From Syntrophaceae bacterium (GTDB lineage: Bacteria > Desulfobacterota > Syntrophia > Syntrophales > Smithellaceae), in contig PLGI01000105.1 of NCBI GenBank assembly GCA_003139775.1, forward strand, positions 1 to 44,623: a DNA stretch of 44,623 bases. The letters run 5' to 3'. Shown here in pieces: positions 31,646 through 41,223 of the stretch. A program made the translations under genes and the position numbers. The number at the start of each line of letters is the position of its first letter. The stretch's first letter is position 1. The notes beneath the pieces were generated by a model that was given only the letters and a program-made list of their open reading frames with translations, was not told where the DNA came from and did no database searches.

Positions 31646-32983
31646 TTAATTCTCATATGGATGTAATCCGTATTTTAATCTGTGATTAAAATATATGTTT
31701 GTTCTTAGCCTAATTAACATAGTCTTCAGCCCACGTCGTAAATTATTCAGATTAATGATGCGCTTTTTTATGGATCGATAAGAGTAGAAGGCCTTATATA
31801 TTTCCCAATATGCATGCTGCAGTTCGTCAGCGGTAATCAGTTTTGGCCGAAATGTAACACTGGTGCCATCTTGATTATCCCAATTGTAATCCGTAATTCT
31901 GTCTTCTTTCACATACTGCTCTCTTAACTCAGTACCAGGAAGTAATGCCGGCACATATAGTTGAATATAGTTTACGCTCATATCGCTGAGTTTTTGTATT
32001 GTGCCTTCCATCGTTTCTTTATTATCGCCATCCAAGCCCATGATCAAGCTTGCCGTTACCTGAATATTTGATTTATCGAATAATGCAAATAATTTTTTGT
32101 AATCAGCAAGTTTGTTGAATTTTTTATTCATATTGGCTAAACTCTCCGCTGAAAACGATTCGATGCCCATCATCACCCCTGTACATTTGGCTTCACCCAT
32201 CGCAATTATTATATCTTCATGTTTTTCAATATTCGTACTTACCTGACAAAAGAAGGTGAAGTCATGTTTTTTTATCAATTTAAGCAGCTCTCTGGTGTAT
32301 TGTACGTCGGCGATAAAATTGTCATCTGTAAAAAAAACTCTGTTCGTACCAAGGGCTTTGATATTTAATAATTCTCTTTCAACATTTTCCAAAGGTTTCT
32401 TCCTGATCTTCGGACCCCAGAATTTCGTGACAGTACAGAAATTACAGTTGAACGGACAACCTCTTGTAGCCTGGATTGGCAAGCGCGGTATATTCGTGCC
32501 AGTAGACTTTCGGTATCTATTAAGTTTCAGCAATTCATATTTGGGGATTACCAAGGTTTTTAAATCGCAGTAGTTATCGGCCTTATATTCTTCTTTTAAA
32601 TTGTTGTTTTGAAAATCTTCTATAATGTCAGACCAGACATCTTCCGCTTCGCCAATTACTATGCTGTCGGCAAACTGACGCGCCTCCTCTATTTGTGAAG
32701 AAACATGAATCCCACCCATAATCACTTTCTTGCCTTTATTACGAAAGGCCTTGGCAATGTCATAGCCGCGGTTTATTTGACTTGTAATTCCAGTGATTCC
32801 TATTAGATCTGCATCAGTGTTAAAATCAACTTCATCGACACTTTCATCGCACAACTCTACGTTAACCCCTTCCGGTGTCAAACCGGCGAGGGTGGGGATG
32901 GTGAGAGGGGGTATGTAAGGTTTGATCAGTTTCTTGCCGCCAAGTCTCCCGCGTTTTAATGGGTGTATTAACAATATTTTCAC
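31646..32983 (-). CDS. B12-binding-type radical SAM protein
   Basis: A 445-residue protein. The N-terminal cobalamin-binding-like domain covers residues 1-140 (LIHPLKRGRLGGKK, GITGITSQINRGYDIAKAF, GGIHVSSQIEEARQFADS, GEAEDVWSDI). The radical SAM core follows with ATRGCPFNCNFCTV, giving CxxxCxxC near residues 178-185. The C-terminal part is a short cap. The B12-binding DxHxxG motif is not obvious, so cobalamin may not bind. Members modify lipids, cofactors or peptides; the substrate is unknown. It starts at a GTG overlapping the stop of the 43-residue ORF by 4 bases, so it depends on that ORF for translation. Confidence 0.85.
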   Translation of the reverse strand: MKILLIHPLKRGRLGGKKLIKPYIPPLTIPTLAGLTPEGVNVELCDESVDEVDFNTDADLIGITGITSQINRGYDIAKAFRNKGKKVIMGGIHVSSQIEEARQFADSIVIGEAEDVWSDIIEDFQNNNLKEEYKADNYCDLKTLVIPKYELLKLNRYRKSTGTNIPRLPIQATRGCPFNCNFCTVTKFWGPKIRKKPLENVERELLNIKALGTNRVFFTDDNFIADVQYTRELLKLIKKHDFTFFCQVSTNIEKHEDIIIAMGEAKCTGVMMGIESFSAESLANMNKKFNKLADYKKLFALFDKSNIQVTASLIMGLDGDNKETMEGTIQKLSDMSVNYIQLYVPALLPGTELREQYVKEDRITDYNWDNQDGTSVTFRPKLITADELQHAYWEIYKAFYSYRSIKKRIINLNNLRRGLKTMLIRLRTNIYFNHRLKYGLHPYEN

Positions 32984-33111
32984 ATTGTCACCTTGTACAA
33001 TTTGTCATATATTTCTTTTAATATTTGATGGTTCTGATATATATGGTCGTACTTTCCCGGATATATGAAGTCCGTTTCAAATTTATTTTTGATAAGATAT
33101 TGTTTTTGCAT
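32980..33111 (-). CDS. 43-residue ORF coupled to the radical SAM gene
   Basis: A small protein starting MQKQYLIKNKFETDFIYPGK and ending IYDKLYKVTM. The stop overlaps the radical SAM start as GTGA. Its ATG lies 6 bases after the -10 of a strong promoter (33118-33146), so the mRNA would be leaderless or nearly so. The first eight codons and the promoter recur at 44206-44285. It has no Cys and no evident leader-core cleavage site, so a peptide substrate for the radical SAM enzyme is possible but not supported by motif. It may be a truncated gene or a translational leader for the enzyme. Confidence 0.5.
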   Translation of the reverse strand: MQKQYLIKNKFETDFIYPGKYDHIYQNHQILKEIYDKLYKVTM

Positions 33112-33117
33112 GGCTGC

Positions 33118-33146
33118 ACTATAAGAATTTCGGTCTTGTATGTCAA
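33118..33146 (-). promoter_or_regulatory. promoter of the radical SAM unit
   Basis: Minus strand TTGACA (33146-33141), exactly 17 bases, TATAGT (33123-33118), then only GCAGCC before the ATG at 33111. The start point should fall at or within a few bases of the ATG, giving a leaderless transcript. Confidence 0.75.
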
Positions 33147-33315
33147 GGGAAGATTGACCCTGTGGCCGGGGTGCGTGTGGTGATGACTGTGTATCCAGCG
33201 ACACTGGGATTTGTCAGGTAGATTGCACGGTTCAGGGTGGGGCAGCGAAACTTTTTGAGTTTGATACCATTTCCAAATCGGTTTTAATTTGTTTTTAAGT
33301 ATGGAGGGAATAGAA

Positions 33316-33882
33316 ATGAAAAACTATTTGTTTTGTTTTTTCCTGACCATTTGTTTAATTGCCGGCGGCGGAAACATGCTCGCGCAAGCAAAAGATCAAA
33401 TGAACACCAAAATAAAAGGAGGAAAAACTATGGAAATAAAAAGCTCATCGTTTAATCATGAAGATATGATTCCGGCCAAGTACACCTGTGACGGCCAGAA
33501 TATTTCGCCGCCGCTTGCCTGGCGTGATGCGCCGAAAGAGACAAAAAGTTTCGCGCTCATCTGCGATGATCCCGATGCGCCCGCGGGCACCTGGGTGCAT
33601 TGGGTCATTTTTGATATTCCGGCAAATGTCAATTCTCTGCCCGAAAAAGTTGCCAAGCAGGAAGAAATTGCTGGTTTGGGGAAAAACGGCAAAAATTCTT
33701 CCCGGCGATACGGCTACGACGGGCCCTGTCCTCCGGGCGGCACACACCGCTACTATTTTAAATTGTACGCTCTGGATGCAATGCTGAATCTGAATGCCGG
33801 ATTATCCAAAGAAGATCTGCTCAAAGCAATGAAAGGACACATCCTCTCAGAAGCGCAGGTAATGGGCAGATATAAGCGCTAA
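33316..33882 (+). CDS. YbhB/YbcL-type PEBP protein, exported form
   Basis: A 188-residue phosphatidylethanolamine-binding-like (Raf kinase inhibitor-like) protein. A signal peptide (LFCFFLTICLIAGGGNMLAQA) precedes the PEBP fold: DDPDAPAGTWVHWVIFDIPA, YGYDGPCPPGGTHRYYFKLY and a C-terminal AQVMGRYKR. Bacterial YbhB proteins are usually cytoplasmic. The ATG at 33316 has GGAGG 8 bases before. A second ATG at 33430 (MEIKSSSFNHEDM) has AGGAGG 7 bases before and gives exactly the usual cytosolic YbhB length, so two products, exported and cytosolic, are possible. It converges with the nitroreductase, 3 bases apart. Confidence 0.88.
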   Translation: MKNYLFCFFLTICLIAGGGNMLAQAKDQMNTKIKGGKTMEIKSSSFNHEDMIPAKYTCDGQNISPPLAWRDAPKETKSFALICDDPDAPAGTWVHWVIFDIPANVNSLPEKVAKQEEIAGLGKNGKNSSRRYGYDGPCPPGGTHRYYFKLYALDAMLNLNAGLSKEDLLKAMKGHILSEAQVMGRYKR

Positions 33883-33885
33883 TGA

Positions 33886-34710
33886 TTACCGCCATGTTGT
33901 CAGTGGCGCATTGCGTTGCGGAATCATTTTATATTCGTATTTTGGATAACCCAGCATGACCGCGCCGTAACAACGATGTCCCGCAGGTAGACCCATAGCT
34001 TCAATCAGTGGTGCGTGCATATTGGACGCCGCCGTAAAATAGCCGGCCCAGCATGTTCCCAGACCTTGGGCATAAGCGTATAGCTCCAGATAAGTCAGGG
34101 CAATAACACAATTCGTCTCGACAAAAGGAAGATCTGCCGGAGAATGAACCAGAATTAAATTCGGCGCTCCGCGCATGACCCGATCTTTACCATTATCCCA
34201 GCCAGCGATTATGCGCCTCACGCGTTTAGCAGTGTCCTCATCATTTATAAAAGGCAGCGTGACCCCTATAAAATCAACAACCAAAGCCGCCAATCGATTT
34301 ACGTCGTCCGGATTTTCAAATACCGTCCAATGCACCTGCTGTTTATTGCTTCCCGTGGGAGCATAGCGGGCTGTATCAATCAGTTCAGCCAAAATACTAT
34401 GAGGCACGGGCGTTTTTTTATATTGGCGAATGGAACGTCTCGCCTTTAAAAGCTGTCTGAGGGCCGCAGATCCCGGAAGGATGTCTTTTTGCAGAGGAGG
34501 ACAAGTATCTATAGGCATCGTCGAAAGCGTTAACGCGCCGTGAGGGCATACGGCGACACAGTGACCGCAGTTTATGCAGAATTCCGCGGCATCTTCCGCA
34601 GGCGCGGGGAAGGCATCTTTATCGGGTTGGACAATTATTTGCACCGGACAATCCTGAACACAAATACCGTCACGTTTACATTTTTCCTGATCAATACTGA
34701 AAAGAGGCAC
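33886..34710 (-). CDS. ferredoxin-nitroreductase fusion
   Basis: A 274-residue protein. The first 75 residues hold a 2[4Fe-4S] ferredoxin: CKRDGICVQDCPV and CINCGHCVAVCPHGAL. A nitroreductase-fold flavoprotein domain (residues 85-274) follows with RRSIRQYKKTPVP, RYAPTGSNKQQVHW and a Gly/Tyr-rich C-terminal part. Such fusions receive electrons from the clusters and reduce nitro compounds, quinones or similar acceptors through FMN. They are typical of anaerobes. All eight Cys expected for two clusters are present. A short ribosome site, AGGAAAATT, precedes its ATG. Confidence 0.9.
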   Translation of the reverse strand: MPLFSIDQEKCKRDGICVQDCPVQIIVQPDKDAFPAPAEDAAEFCINCGHCVAVCPHGALTLSTMPIDTCPPLQKDILPGSAALRQLLKARRSIRQYKKTPVPHSILAELIDTARYAPTGSNKQQVHWTVFENPDDVNRLAALVVDFIGVTLPFINDEDTAKRVRRIIAGWDNGKDRVMRGAPNLILVHSPADLPFVETNCVIALTYLELYAYAQGLGTCWAGYFTAASNMHAPLIEAMGLPAGHRCYGAVMLGYPKYEYKMIPQRNAPLTTWR

Positions 34711-34732
34711 GGTAATTTTCCTTTATAATTTT

Positions 34733-34993
34733 ATTGTGAAACTCCAATTCTAATGAAACTCAGATATTACAAGCGTAGCACAGTAATATCTGTTAGTTGA
34801 ATTATCCCACGTGCGAACCTAAATGGGACTATAACAGAATGTACTTAAGCTTGGCAAGTTGAACAATCCCGCGAAGCTGAGGGTAATGAGACTCAAGCTT
34901 CAAAAAGCGAATTGAATAGAAGTTTGTTAGTCGAATTATCCCGTGTAAGTAGGGATATAGTATCCCGCAGCTTGCTTTGGGGTTCATACCCAT
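34733..34993 (-). repeat. GAAACTCC/GAATTATCCC repeat, long copy
   Basis: It begins GTGAAACTCCAATTCTAATG, carries a 9-bp hairpin AGATATTAC (34762-34770) with GTAATATCT (34783-34791), has GAATTATCCC twice, and ends GCTTGCTTTGGGGTTCATAC. The internal repetition suggests two fused units. It fills the 34711-35045 gap between the nitroreductase start and the AMP-ligase stop, with no gene inside. Confidence 0.65.
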
Positions 34994-35045
34994 GAGTTCA
35001 TTTATATTTCCGTCAGTTGTTTTTTATACATGAAGACGATCATCG

Positions 35046-36431
35046 TCATTTTAATATCGGCTTCTTGACGGCTAGCAATTGTTCAATCCGGTGGCGGTCA
35101 ATTTTGCCGGTGGCTGTTCTGGCTATTGAGGAAACAATTTTAACACGGCGGGGCACAGCGTAAGGTTCCAGCATATCCGTTAAAAGTTTTTTAAAGTGAG
35201 TTTCGGTCAGGTCGCAGGCAATGACTGCCGCAATGACGCTTTCCCGTCCCTTCTCCGTGGGCAGCGCCACAACAACAGCGTCGCTGACGGTAGGTAAGGC
35301 TTTTATTTTATTCTGTACATCCAGCAGGTCAACTCTTTTCCCGGCGACCTTGACAATACCATCGGCCCTGCCTAAGAGAACAAAACGATTACCCTTGTCT
35401 TCACGGGCTTCATCACCGGTGAGACAGAAACCACCGGCATCGCGTTCCATTTCCTGTGATGTAAAATCGGATTTGACGGAAAGCCTGCCGCCGGCCAATT
35501 TCCAGTTTACGATATCAAAAGCCTTCCAGCTATCGGTGTGTCCGCTGATGTTGCGCGCGGCAATGCCGCCCGTTTCCGTGGAACCGTAGATTTCCGTGAT
35601 TCCCAATCCTGTCTTTTTAAGGAAATGCAAACCATCGGGGCGATTCAGAACGCCGGAAGAAGAAAACGCGACTTTGAGCGAAGGAGTGGACAAATTATCA
35701 ACTTTCAGGGCGCGGTAATGAATGGGCACACTGACCAGCACAGAGGCTTTATGTTTGTTAACAGTGGAAATAATTTCCTGCGGGAAGGTGTAAATATCCG
35801 GCAATACCCGCGCGTGCGCGACAAGAGGAACCAGAACAGAAAAAAGCAATCCGTAAATATGGTAAGGCGGAACGGTAGCCACAAAAAGGTCATTATCCGA
35901 CAGGGTGAATTTTTCTTTCAAATAAAAAGCTTCCGCAAATAAATTGCGGGGAGATTTAGACCAGACTTTCGGCTTGCCCGTTGAGCCGCCGGTGAAAAGA
36001 CGCAAAAACGGCTCGTCCGGATCACGGAGTAGTTCAGGGTTAATATTTTCTATGGCCGCGGGAAGGGGCGTGATTACTTCCACACCAGCCGGCATTTCTT
36101 CCGGATGATCGGCGATGGCGAAGTCAAAACCGACAGCGTCATACAGTTCCGTAAGCGCTTGGGCAGAAAAGGAATAAGGCAGGATCAGCTGACAGGAACC
36201 GGCAAGTGAGACCAGCACGCAAGCGGCGGCAACTGCCTTGTTTGTGGTGCAAAGGCAAAGCATTTTTTCTCCGCCGCGCCGCGCCAAAGTTTTTTTCAGG
36301 CCGGCGGCTAATTCAAACACATCGCCGTAGCTGTATCCGGAAAAAGTAAAATCTTTCTGGCAAACAGCTTTGGACGGCGCCAGAATTTTTTTATATAAAT
36401 TGATAAAAGAATCTTTTTTTGCGTCAGCCAT
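35046..36431 (-). CDS. AMP-forming acyl/aryl-CoA ligase-type enzyme
   Basis: A 461-residue adenylate-forming enzyme. The AMP-binding loop is LFTGGSTGKPKVWSKSP, followed by VATVPPYHIYGLLFS, GITEIYGSTETGG and the C-terminal catalytic loop RTATGKIDRHR with the reactive Lys. It activates a carboxylic acid with ATP for transfer to CoA or a carrier. It is shorter than standard acyl-CoA synthetases (about 500-550), and the N-terminal part is compact. The substrate cannot be named. The ATG at 36431 was chosen over a TTG at 36437. No carrier protein or ketosynthase is adjacent, so a secondary-metabolite role is unsupported here. Confidence 0.85.
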   Translation of the reverse strand: MADAKKDSFINLYKKILAPSKAVCQKDFTFSGYSYGDVFELAAGLKKTLARRGGEKMLCLCTTNKAVAAACVLVSLAGSCQLILPYSFSAQALTELYDAVGFDFAIADHPEEMPAGVEVITPLPAAIENINPELLRDPDEPFLRLFTGGSTGKPKVWSKSPRNLFAEAFYLKEKFTLSDNDLFVATVPPYHIYGLLFSVLVPLVAHARVLPDIYTFPQEIISTVNKHKASVLVSVPIHYRALKVDNLSTPSLKVAFSSSGVLNRPDGLHFLKKTGLGITEIYGSTETGGIAARNISGHTDSWKAFDIVNWKLAGGRLSVKSDFTSQEMERDAGGFCLTGDEAREDKGNRFVLLGRADGIVKVAGKRVDLLDVQNKIKALPTVSDAVVVALPTEKGRESVIAAVIACDLTETHFKKLLTDMLEPYAVPRRVKIVSSIARTATGKIDRHRIEQLLAVKKPILK

Positions 36432-36447
36432 ATTCAAACAAATTTTA

Positions 36448-36602
36448 TTGTTGAAACTCTAATTCTAATGAGACTCGCTGAAAACGAACGTAGTGAAGTT
36501 TAAAGCGTTGGTCGAACAATCCCGCGCAGCGGAGGGTTTAATACACCGCAGCTTGCCGCGGAATCTGTTTCCAAATCTTGCTTTGGGGTTCATACCCGTG
36601 AT
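36448..36602 (-). repeat. GAAACTCC/GAATTATCCC repeat, short copy
   Basis: TTGAAACTCTAATTCTAATG at the left and CTTGCTTTGGGGTTCATACC at the right match the long copy at 34733-34993. The interior has CGCAGCGGAGGG and CCGCAGCTTGCCGCGG, a GC-rich hairpin, in place of the AGATATTAC stem. Confidence 0.65.
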
Positions 36603-36685
36603 TTATCGTAAAAAAATCAGTTTCTTCAGTGTATGGCGCACTTCCGTTAGGAGAGGGTCTAAACCTATTGGATAGCAGTAGTCGA

Positions 36686-39004
36686 TTACACTTCATTCTG
36701 CTTAAACTCGAACCCTTGTTCTTCAAAAAGTTTCAGACAGGCATCCACAACTTCAACGTAGAGGGTAGAACCCCGCCGCTGTTTAATTTCCTCCAACGCA
36801 ACCGCTAATCCTTTTGCGGCTCTGTATGGCCGATCGCTGGACATGGCTTCAACAATATCTGCAACGGCGACAATCATGGATTCTAATAATATTGCATCAC
36901 CGGAAATCCCTAATGGATATCCCGAGCCATCCATTCTTTCGTGGTGTTGATAAACAATATCAACGATAATGGGAATAAAATCAACTTTACTCAATATATC
37001 ATAACCCACGGTAGGATGAGATTTTATCATCGCGAATTCGAGATCGCCCAATAGTGATGGTTTCGTCAAGATTTCAGAAGGAATATATATTTTCCCTATG
37101 TCGTGGATCAGGCTGCCCATACGAATCAAGTTGATTCTTTCTTCCGATAAGCCCAATTTATCGGCTATGGCTACGGCGAGCTGAGCTACGCGCTTTTGAT
37201 GACCTGCCGTGTAGGGATCCCTTGATTCAACAATCATGGAAATAGCGTCAATGGTACTGCTCATGGCTAATTGAAGCTTTTCAAGGCTCTCTTTCAGTTC
37301 CATTTCCGATCTTCTGATATCGGTCAGATTTTTAAATGTTCCAACTGATCCGATAAAATTGCCTTCTGAATCAAAATTTGGCGCACCACTTATGCTGAAG
37401 TACCGTTCCGTACCATCTTTGTGAAGAAGGATGCCTCCATCTTCTTTAATGGTTTGCTTTTGATCCCTGACTTGATTGAAGGATTTAACATATTTCGCCA
37501 TATCTTCTTTTCTGGCAATATCCACAAAATATTTACCGGTAATTTCCTCAGGCCGGTATCCCAAAATCGTTTCAATTGCCGGGTTGATATAGGTAAATTC
37601 CCCGTTGATACCCAAGGTATAAATTATATCCGGCGCATTTTCGCTGAGCGATCTGAAACGCGCCTCGCTCTCTTTTATTTTCTGATAAGCGATGGCGTTA
37701 TTGATGCTGATGCCGATCTGCGGGGCAATGCCCATCAAAAGACTCATCTCAGTCTGGCCGAGAGGTTTCTTTGATTGCACATTATCCACAATCATAATAC
37801 CCATGGATTCCCCTTTATAAACAATAGGAACGCAGATAAAAGACTGGGAGCCCATGGCGTGGACGAAATCGATACTTTTCAGTGAAAGATCATTCTCGAT
37901 TTCGGAGATATCATTAACCAAGACTGGTTTTTGTTTTCTGAAGACATCTACAGCTGTACCCTTGGAGAGAGGGTTATCCAGATGAAATTTAATGTTCTTC
38001 ACGTAATTTTCATCTCTTGGATTGTATCCATAACTGACCGTATAAACGAGACTGTCTTTTTGCTTGTTGGCCAGCATGATCATGCCCCGGTCGAAATCCA
38101 GTCTTTTTCCCAGGGACTCCATTATGAAGTTGAGCAATTGATCAACCTCCATGATCATGGAGGAGGCTTGGCCGATTTCCTGGATCAGCAGGGCCTCATT
38201 ATATCGTTTATTGATCTGGTCCAGGAGAAGTTCAGCCGAATCCCCCTGGTTCTGTATATTGGCGAGGAGTTCCTTCCTTTCCAGATGTTCCGTATACATC
38301 GTGACGCCCAGGATCATAACCATATACAACAAAACCAGTTTATTCCAGTGAGCTGGGCTGAGGATACCCAAGAAGATGAGGCAGATCACTAAACCGAGGA
38401 CCAAAAAATAACTGCGGATCTTCTTCCAGACAAAGGTGCGTGTTTTTTCCCAGGTGATGATATAACGGCAGCAATCCCCTCCCTCATGAATACAGGTAGG
38501 ATGCTCTATTCTGGCAAATTTATTGGTGAAAAGTTTCGCCATCGACTCCATTATACCCAGCCTGTACCGACACTGATAGGGATTTTCAACCACACCCGGC
38601 TGCAATACGGCTATCGCCTCAATCTGATCAACTCCGATTGCTTTGGTCTTCAAAACAACCGCCCGGCTGAGACGGGCGTTAAGCTTTTCCAGAACGGCAT
38701 AAGCCGTAGCCGGATTAATTAAGCTCATAAAATACGGTCCCAAAGCCCCGGAGGCGCGGGAGGTAGTGGAATTACGCCCCACTTTTCTGGAAATGTCCTT
38801 ATCCTGGGTCTTCTTCACAATTATTGTGTTAAAACGATCACTCTGTTCCTGCGTCAACCAATGACCCTCATCATCCAGTTGATAGGCTTCAATATTCGCA
38901 TATTTTAAAAGGGGAGCAATATCAATATCCGGAAAGTACTTGTTCAGATACTCCACGTAGCTCTTGAAGATACGGCTATTATAAAGGGGTGTGTCATCCA
39001 TCAT
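36686..39004 (-). CDS. V4R-TM-GAF-PAS-HD-GYP sensor phosphodiesterase
   Basis: A 772-residue signalling protein. Residues 1-190 resemble a V4R/heme-NO-binding-type sensor with CIHEGGDCCRYIITW. Two membrane helices (196-214 and 222-238) lead to a GAF domain (280-440), a PAS domain with NAPDIIYTLGINGEFTYINP (450-570) and a C-terminal HD-GYP domain (HDIGK at 634, HHERMDGSGYP at 687). HD-GYP enzymes hydrolyse c-di-GMP, and the catalytic residues are intact. It starts ATGATG, overlapping the stop of the PilZ gene by 4 bases, so effector and phosphodiesterase are translated together. Confidence 0.88.
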   Translation of the reverse strand: MMDDTPLYNSRIFKSYVEYLNKYFPDIDIAPLLKYANIEAYQLDDEGHWLTQEQSDRFNTIIVKKTQDKDISRKVGRNSTTSRASGALGPYFMSLINPATAYAVLEKLNARLSRAVVLKTKAIGVDQIEAIAVLQPGVVENPYQCRYRLGIMESMAKLFTNKFARIEHPTCIHEGGDCCRYIITWEKTRTFVWKKIRSYFLVLGLVICLIFLGILSPAHWNKLVLLYMVMILGVTMYTEHLERKELLANIQNQGDSAELLLDQINKRYNEALLIQEIGQASSMIMEVDQLLNFIMESLGKRLDFDRGMIMLANKQKDSLVYTVSYGYNPRDENYVKNIKFHLDNPLSKGTAVDVFRKQKPVLVNDISEIENDLSLKSIDFVHAMGSQSFICVPIVYKGESMGIMIVDNVQSKKPLGQTEMSLLMGIAPQIGISINNAIAYQKIKESEARFRSLSENAPDIIYTLGINGEFTYINPAIETILGYRPEEITGKYFVDIARKEDMAKYVKSFNQVRDQKQTIKEDGGILLHKDGTERYFSISGAPNFDSEGNFIGSVGTFKNLTDIRRSEMELKESLEKLQLAMSSTIDAISMIVESRDPYTAGHQKRVAQLAVAIADKLGLSEERINLIRMGSLIHDIGKIYIPSEILTKPSLLGDLEFAMIKSHPTVGYDILSKVDFIPIIVDIVYQHHERMDGSGYPLGISGDAILLESMIVAVADIVEAMSSDRPYRAAKGLAVALEEIKQRRGSTLYVEVVDACLKLFEEQGFEFKQNEV

Positions 39005-41118
39005 TTCTTCAGATATTTCCTAATGAGAAAATGGATTAAGAATTTAAGGCTCATTTTTGTATTTGCCATCATATATTCACTAAGCTCTCTTCCATAATTC
39101 ACATCCATGATCCAGAGATTATATTGTTTTTTAGAAGGAATGCCCTTCGCCTCCAAGTAGCTTGTTGGATAAATCAAAATAGGTATTTTGTCAATTGTAA
39201 AAGAGATGACTAATTGAGAAATAGCGGCAGATAGCGCTTCCCAGGGCAATCCGTCCGCATCATTGACTATAATTTTGATCCCATTGAGGAAGTCCGACAG
39301 GCTAAGGCCCGGATCCGATTGGTTTACAATGAACATCACCTTTAACATTCCGTTATGCTTCAGCGAGAAGCTTTGATAGCTTCTTTTGAACCCGTGCCGG
39401 GCATACAACTGCGACAGAGATTCAGTGTCTTCCTGCTCTTTGTCCAAACGTAAAATATCAAGGAAGAGACCTCCGGAAATATTCCGGTAAAAACGGTCTA
39501 CTTCGCCGAAATCAGATGATATAAACGGTTCCAGCGACCACCCCGCCGGGAGCGGTTGACGAACACCGGACCTCGGATAGCTAAGATAGGAAAAGAGATC
39601 AAGGGAACAGGCACGCGGATTATTGAGATGCCTGGCAAAACCGCCAAAAAAATGATCGGGAAAACTGTTTTCGGGACGAAAATAAAACATCAGATAGTCC
39701 ATTCCGGCGGCGGGGAGACGACAGAAACCATCAATATAACGGAGGGCTTGTTTCAGAACTTGCAGGCCTGTCCGCTTATTTTTGAATGGACTTGCGGCCA
39801 GATGATGAACCATCCAGGTCCGCTCGTAGGAGCGGACCAGGGAGATGTGTCCGTAGATCCGGCCGTTTCGCTGGTAAGTCAGTTGAGCGATGATTTCCGG
39901 GTTATCGCGATAAAGCCTCCTATAGGTTTCTTTCATGTGCTGCCGGTGAGACTGGACTAGATCATATTTTTTAGGATAAATGAACCCGCTTTCAAAAAGA
40001 AATTCCCATAACTGATCCATATCCACTTCATTGGCAATATGGATGCCGGGATCAATGACATTAATCACTATATGACTCAGCCGATCATAGCTGACAACAT
40101 CCATATCGAGGATGACAAAACCATAGTGGATACTATTTTTCTTCTTATCTTCACGACGGTAGAGAACCTGGGCCTTGCATTGTATTTTCAAGACCCCGGC
40201 ATAATTAATAGTCAGATCAGGAATGATCATCCCGGTCATCAGGACATCCTCTTCGGCCGAAACATAAATGGCGAAGCCCGAGGTTGAAAGATCATAAACA
40301 TCCAGTTTAATTTTATTTTTTGTTGCCGGGTGATCAAAAGTAATATCCGGCAGGGGGGTGACCCCGACGCGGGGATTACGCGATTTTTTCTTAAGAAAAC
40401 GACTCATTCGTCTGATTGCCGGGGCAAAGACAATAATTCGAATTGCCTGATCAGATGTCTGCCGGATGCAGTTACAGGATGCCGAAAAAATCATTTGCTC
40501 ATTGCGATAAAGATGGATGGTTGACGGGTTGTCGGCATTAAACCAGCGAAAAGAACCGGTTGCCTCCGGACTGACCTCAACACTAAAGGCCAGGGCGCTG
40601 AAATCAACAAGCCGGCCATGAGCCTCAAAACCGCTCTGAACCACTTCGACCTCGATGCCTTGGCAAAGATAGCGCCGGGCCCGGCGCGGACCCAGGATGT
40701 AACCCTTGTCTGGCAGGTGAATGGTGAAAGAATCCTTTTGAACGTCCTTGAGCCGGGTGGGGATGAGAAACAGCAAAAGCCCATCCGTGAAAATGATATT
40801 TAAAATTTCCGCCTTTTCTGTAATGCTGCTGGCCTCCTCCGGCCAGCGGCATGTCATCGAATCATCGCTGCAAGGTTCCGGGTGTGCCCAGACTAGAATA
40901 TCTTCCTTATACTGAGGATGATGGAGCTGCACGTATACCATGCCATCCGTGAAGTGATGACGGTTCCACATATTAATCAGTTTTTTCTGTCCGATGGTCT
41001 TTCCCGGATCGAGATTTCGGAGAAGATCCTGGTTGTGAAAACGCAAGGGGATAGATATTTCGTCGCGTTCAGGTAGGCCTTTATACAGCCTGAATGTTGG
41101 CTTAATATTTTGATCCAT
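39001..41118 (-). CDS. PilZ-type c-di-GMP receptor with GNAT-like domain
   Basis: A 705-residue protein. The first part (1-140) is a YcgR-like N-domain, followed by PilZ-type features: RRARRY (145-150) with DFSALAFSV, and a second block with DLSTSGFAIYV (276-286), the D/NxSxxG motif. Residues about 380-560 resemble a GNAT acyltransferase (ITYQRNGRIYGHISL-type strand, then VRSYERTWMVHHLAA, NKRTGLQVLKQALRYIDGF). The C-terminus is not recognised. It probably reads c-di-GMP and changes a catalytic output. It is first in the pair with the HD-GYP gene, coupled by a 4-base overlap. The function of the acyltransferase-like part is inferred only. Confidence 0.75.
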   Translation of the reverse strand: MDQNIKPTFRLYKGLPERDEISIPLRFHNQDLLRNLDPGKTIGQKKLINMWNRHHFTDGMVYVQLHHPQYKEDILVWAHPEPCSDDSMTCRWPEEASSITEKAEILNIIFTDGLLLFLIPTRLKDVQKDSFTIHLPDKGYILGPRRARRYLCQGIEVEVVQSGFEAHGRLVDFSALAFSVEVSPEATGSFRWFNADNPSTIHLYRNEQMIFSASCNCIRQTSDQAIRIIVFAPAIRRMSRFLKKKSRNPRVGVTPLPDITFDHPATKNKIKLDVYDLSTSGFAIYVSAEEDVLMTGMIIPDLTINYAGVLKIQCKAQVLYRREDKKKNSIHYGFVILDMDVVSYDRLSHIVINVIDPGIHIANEVDMDQLWEFLFESGFIYPKKYDLVQSHRQHMKETYRRLYRDNPEIIAQLTYQRNGRIYGHISLVRSYERTWMVHHLAASPFKNKRTGLQVLKQALRYIDGFCRLPAAGMDYLMFYFRPENSFPDHFFGGFARHLNNPRACSLDLFSYLSYPRSGVRQPLPAGWSLEPFISSDFGEVDRFYRNISGGLFLDILRLDKEQEDTESLSQLYARHGFKRSYQSFSLKHNGMLKVMFIVNQSDPGLSLSDFLNGIKIIVNDADGLPWEALSAAISQLVISFTIDKIPILIYPTSYLEAKGIPSKKQYNLWIMDVNYGRELSEYMMANTKMSLKFLIHFLIRKYLKK

Positions 41119-41223
41119 ACTAGAATCTTCCGTTGTTGATGAGGTTTCCCAATTTATTACCGGCTATCTTCCAAAAACAGGAAATTAACAAAGCTGCTTC
41201 TTTTTGTGAGTCCTAATTTTTCA

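Noticed and set aside
31573-31689. 38-codon ORF MKLEVIATPNVKICHPLPSF overlapping the end of the radical SAM gene.
   Set aside because: Overlaps a well-supported gene on the other strand and has no family support.
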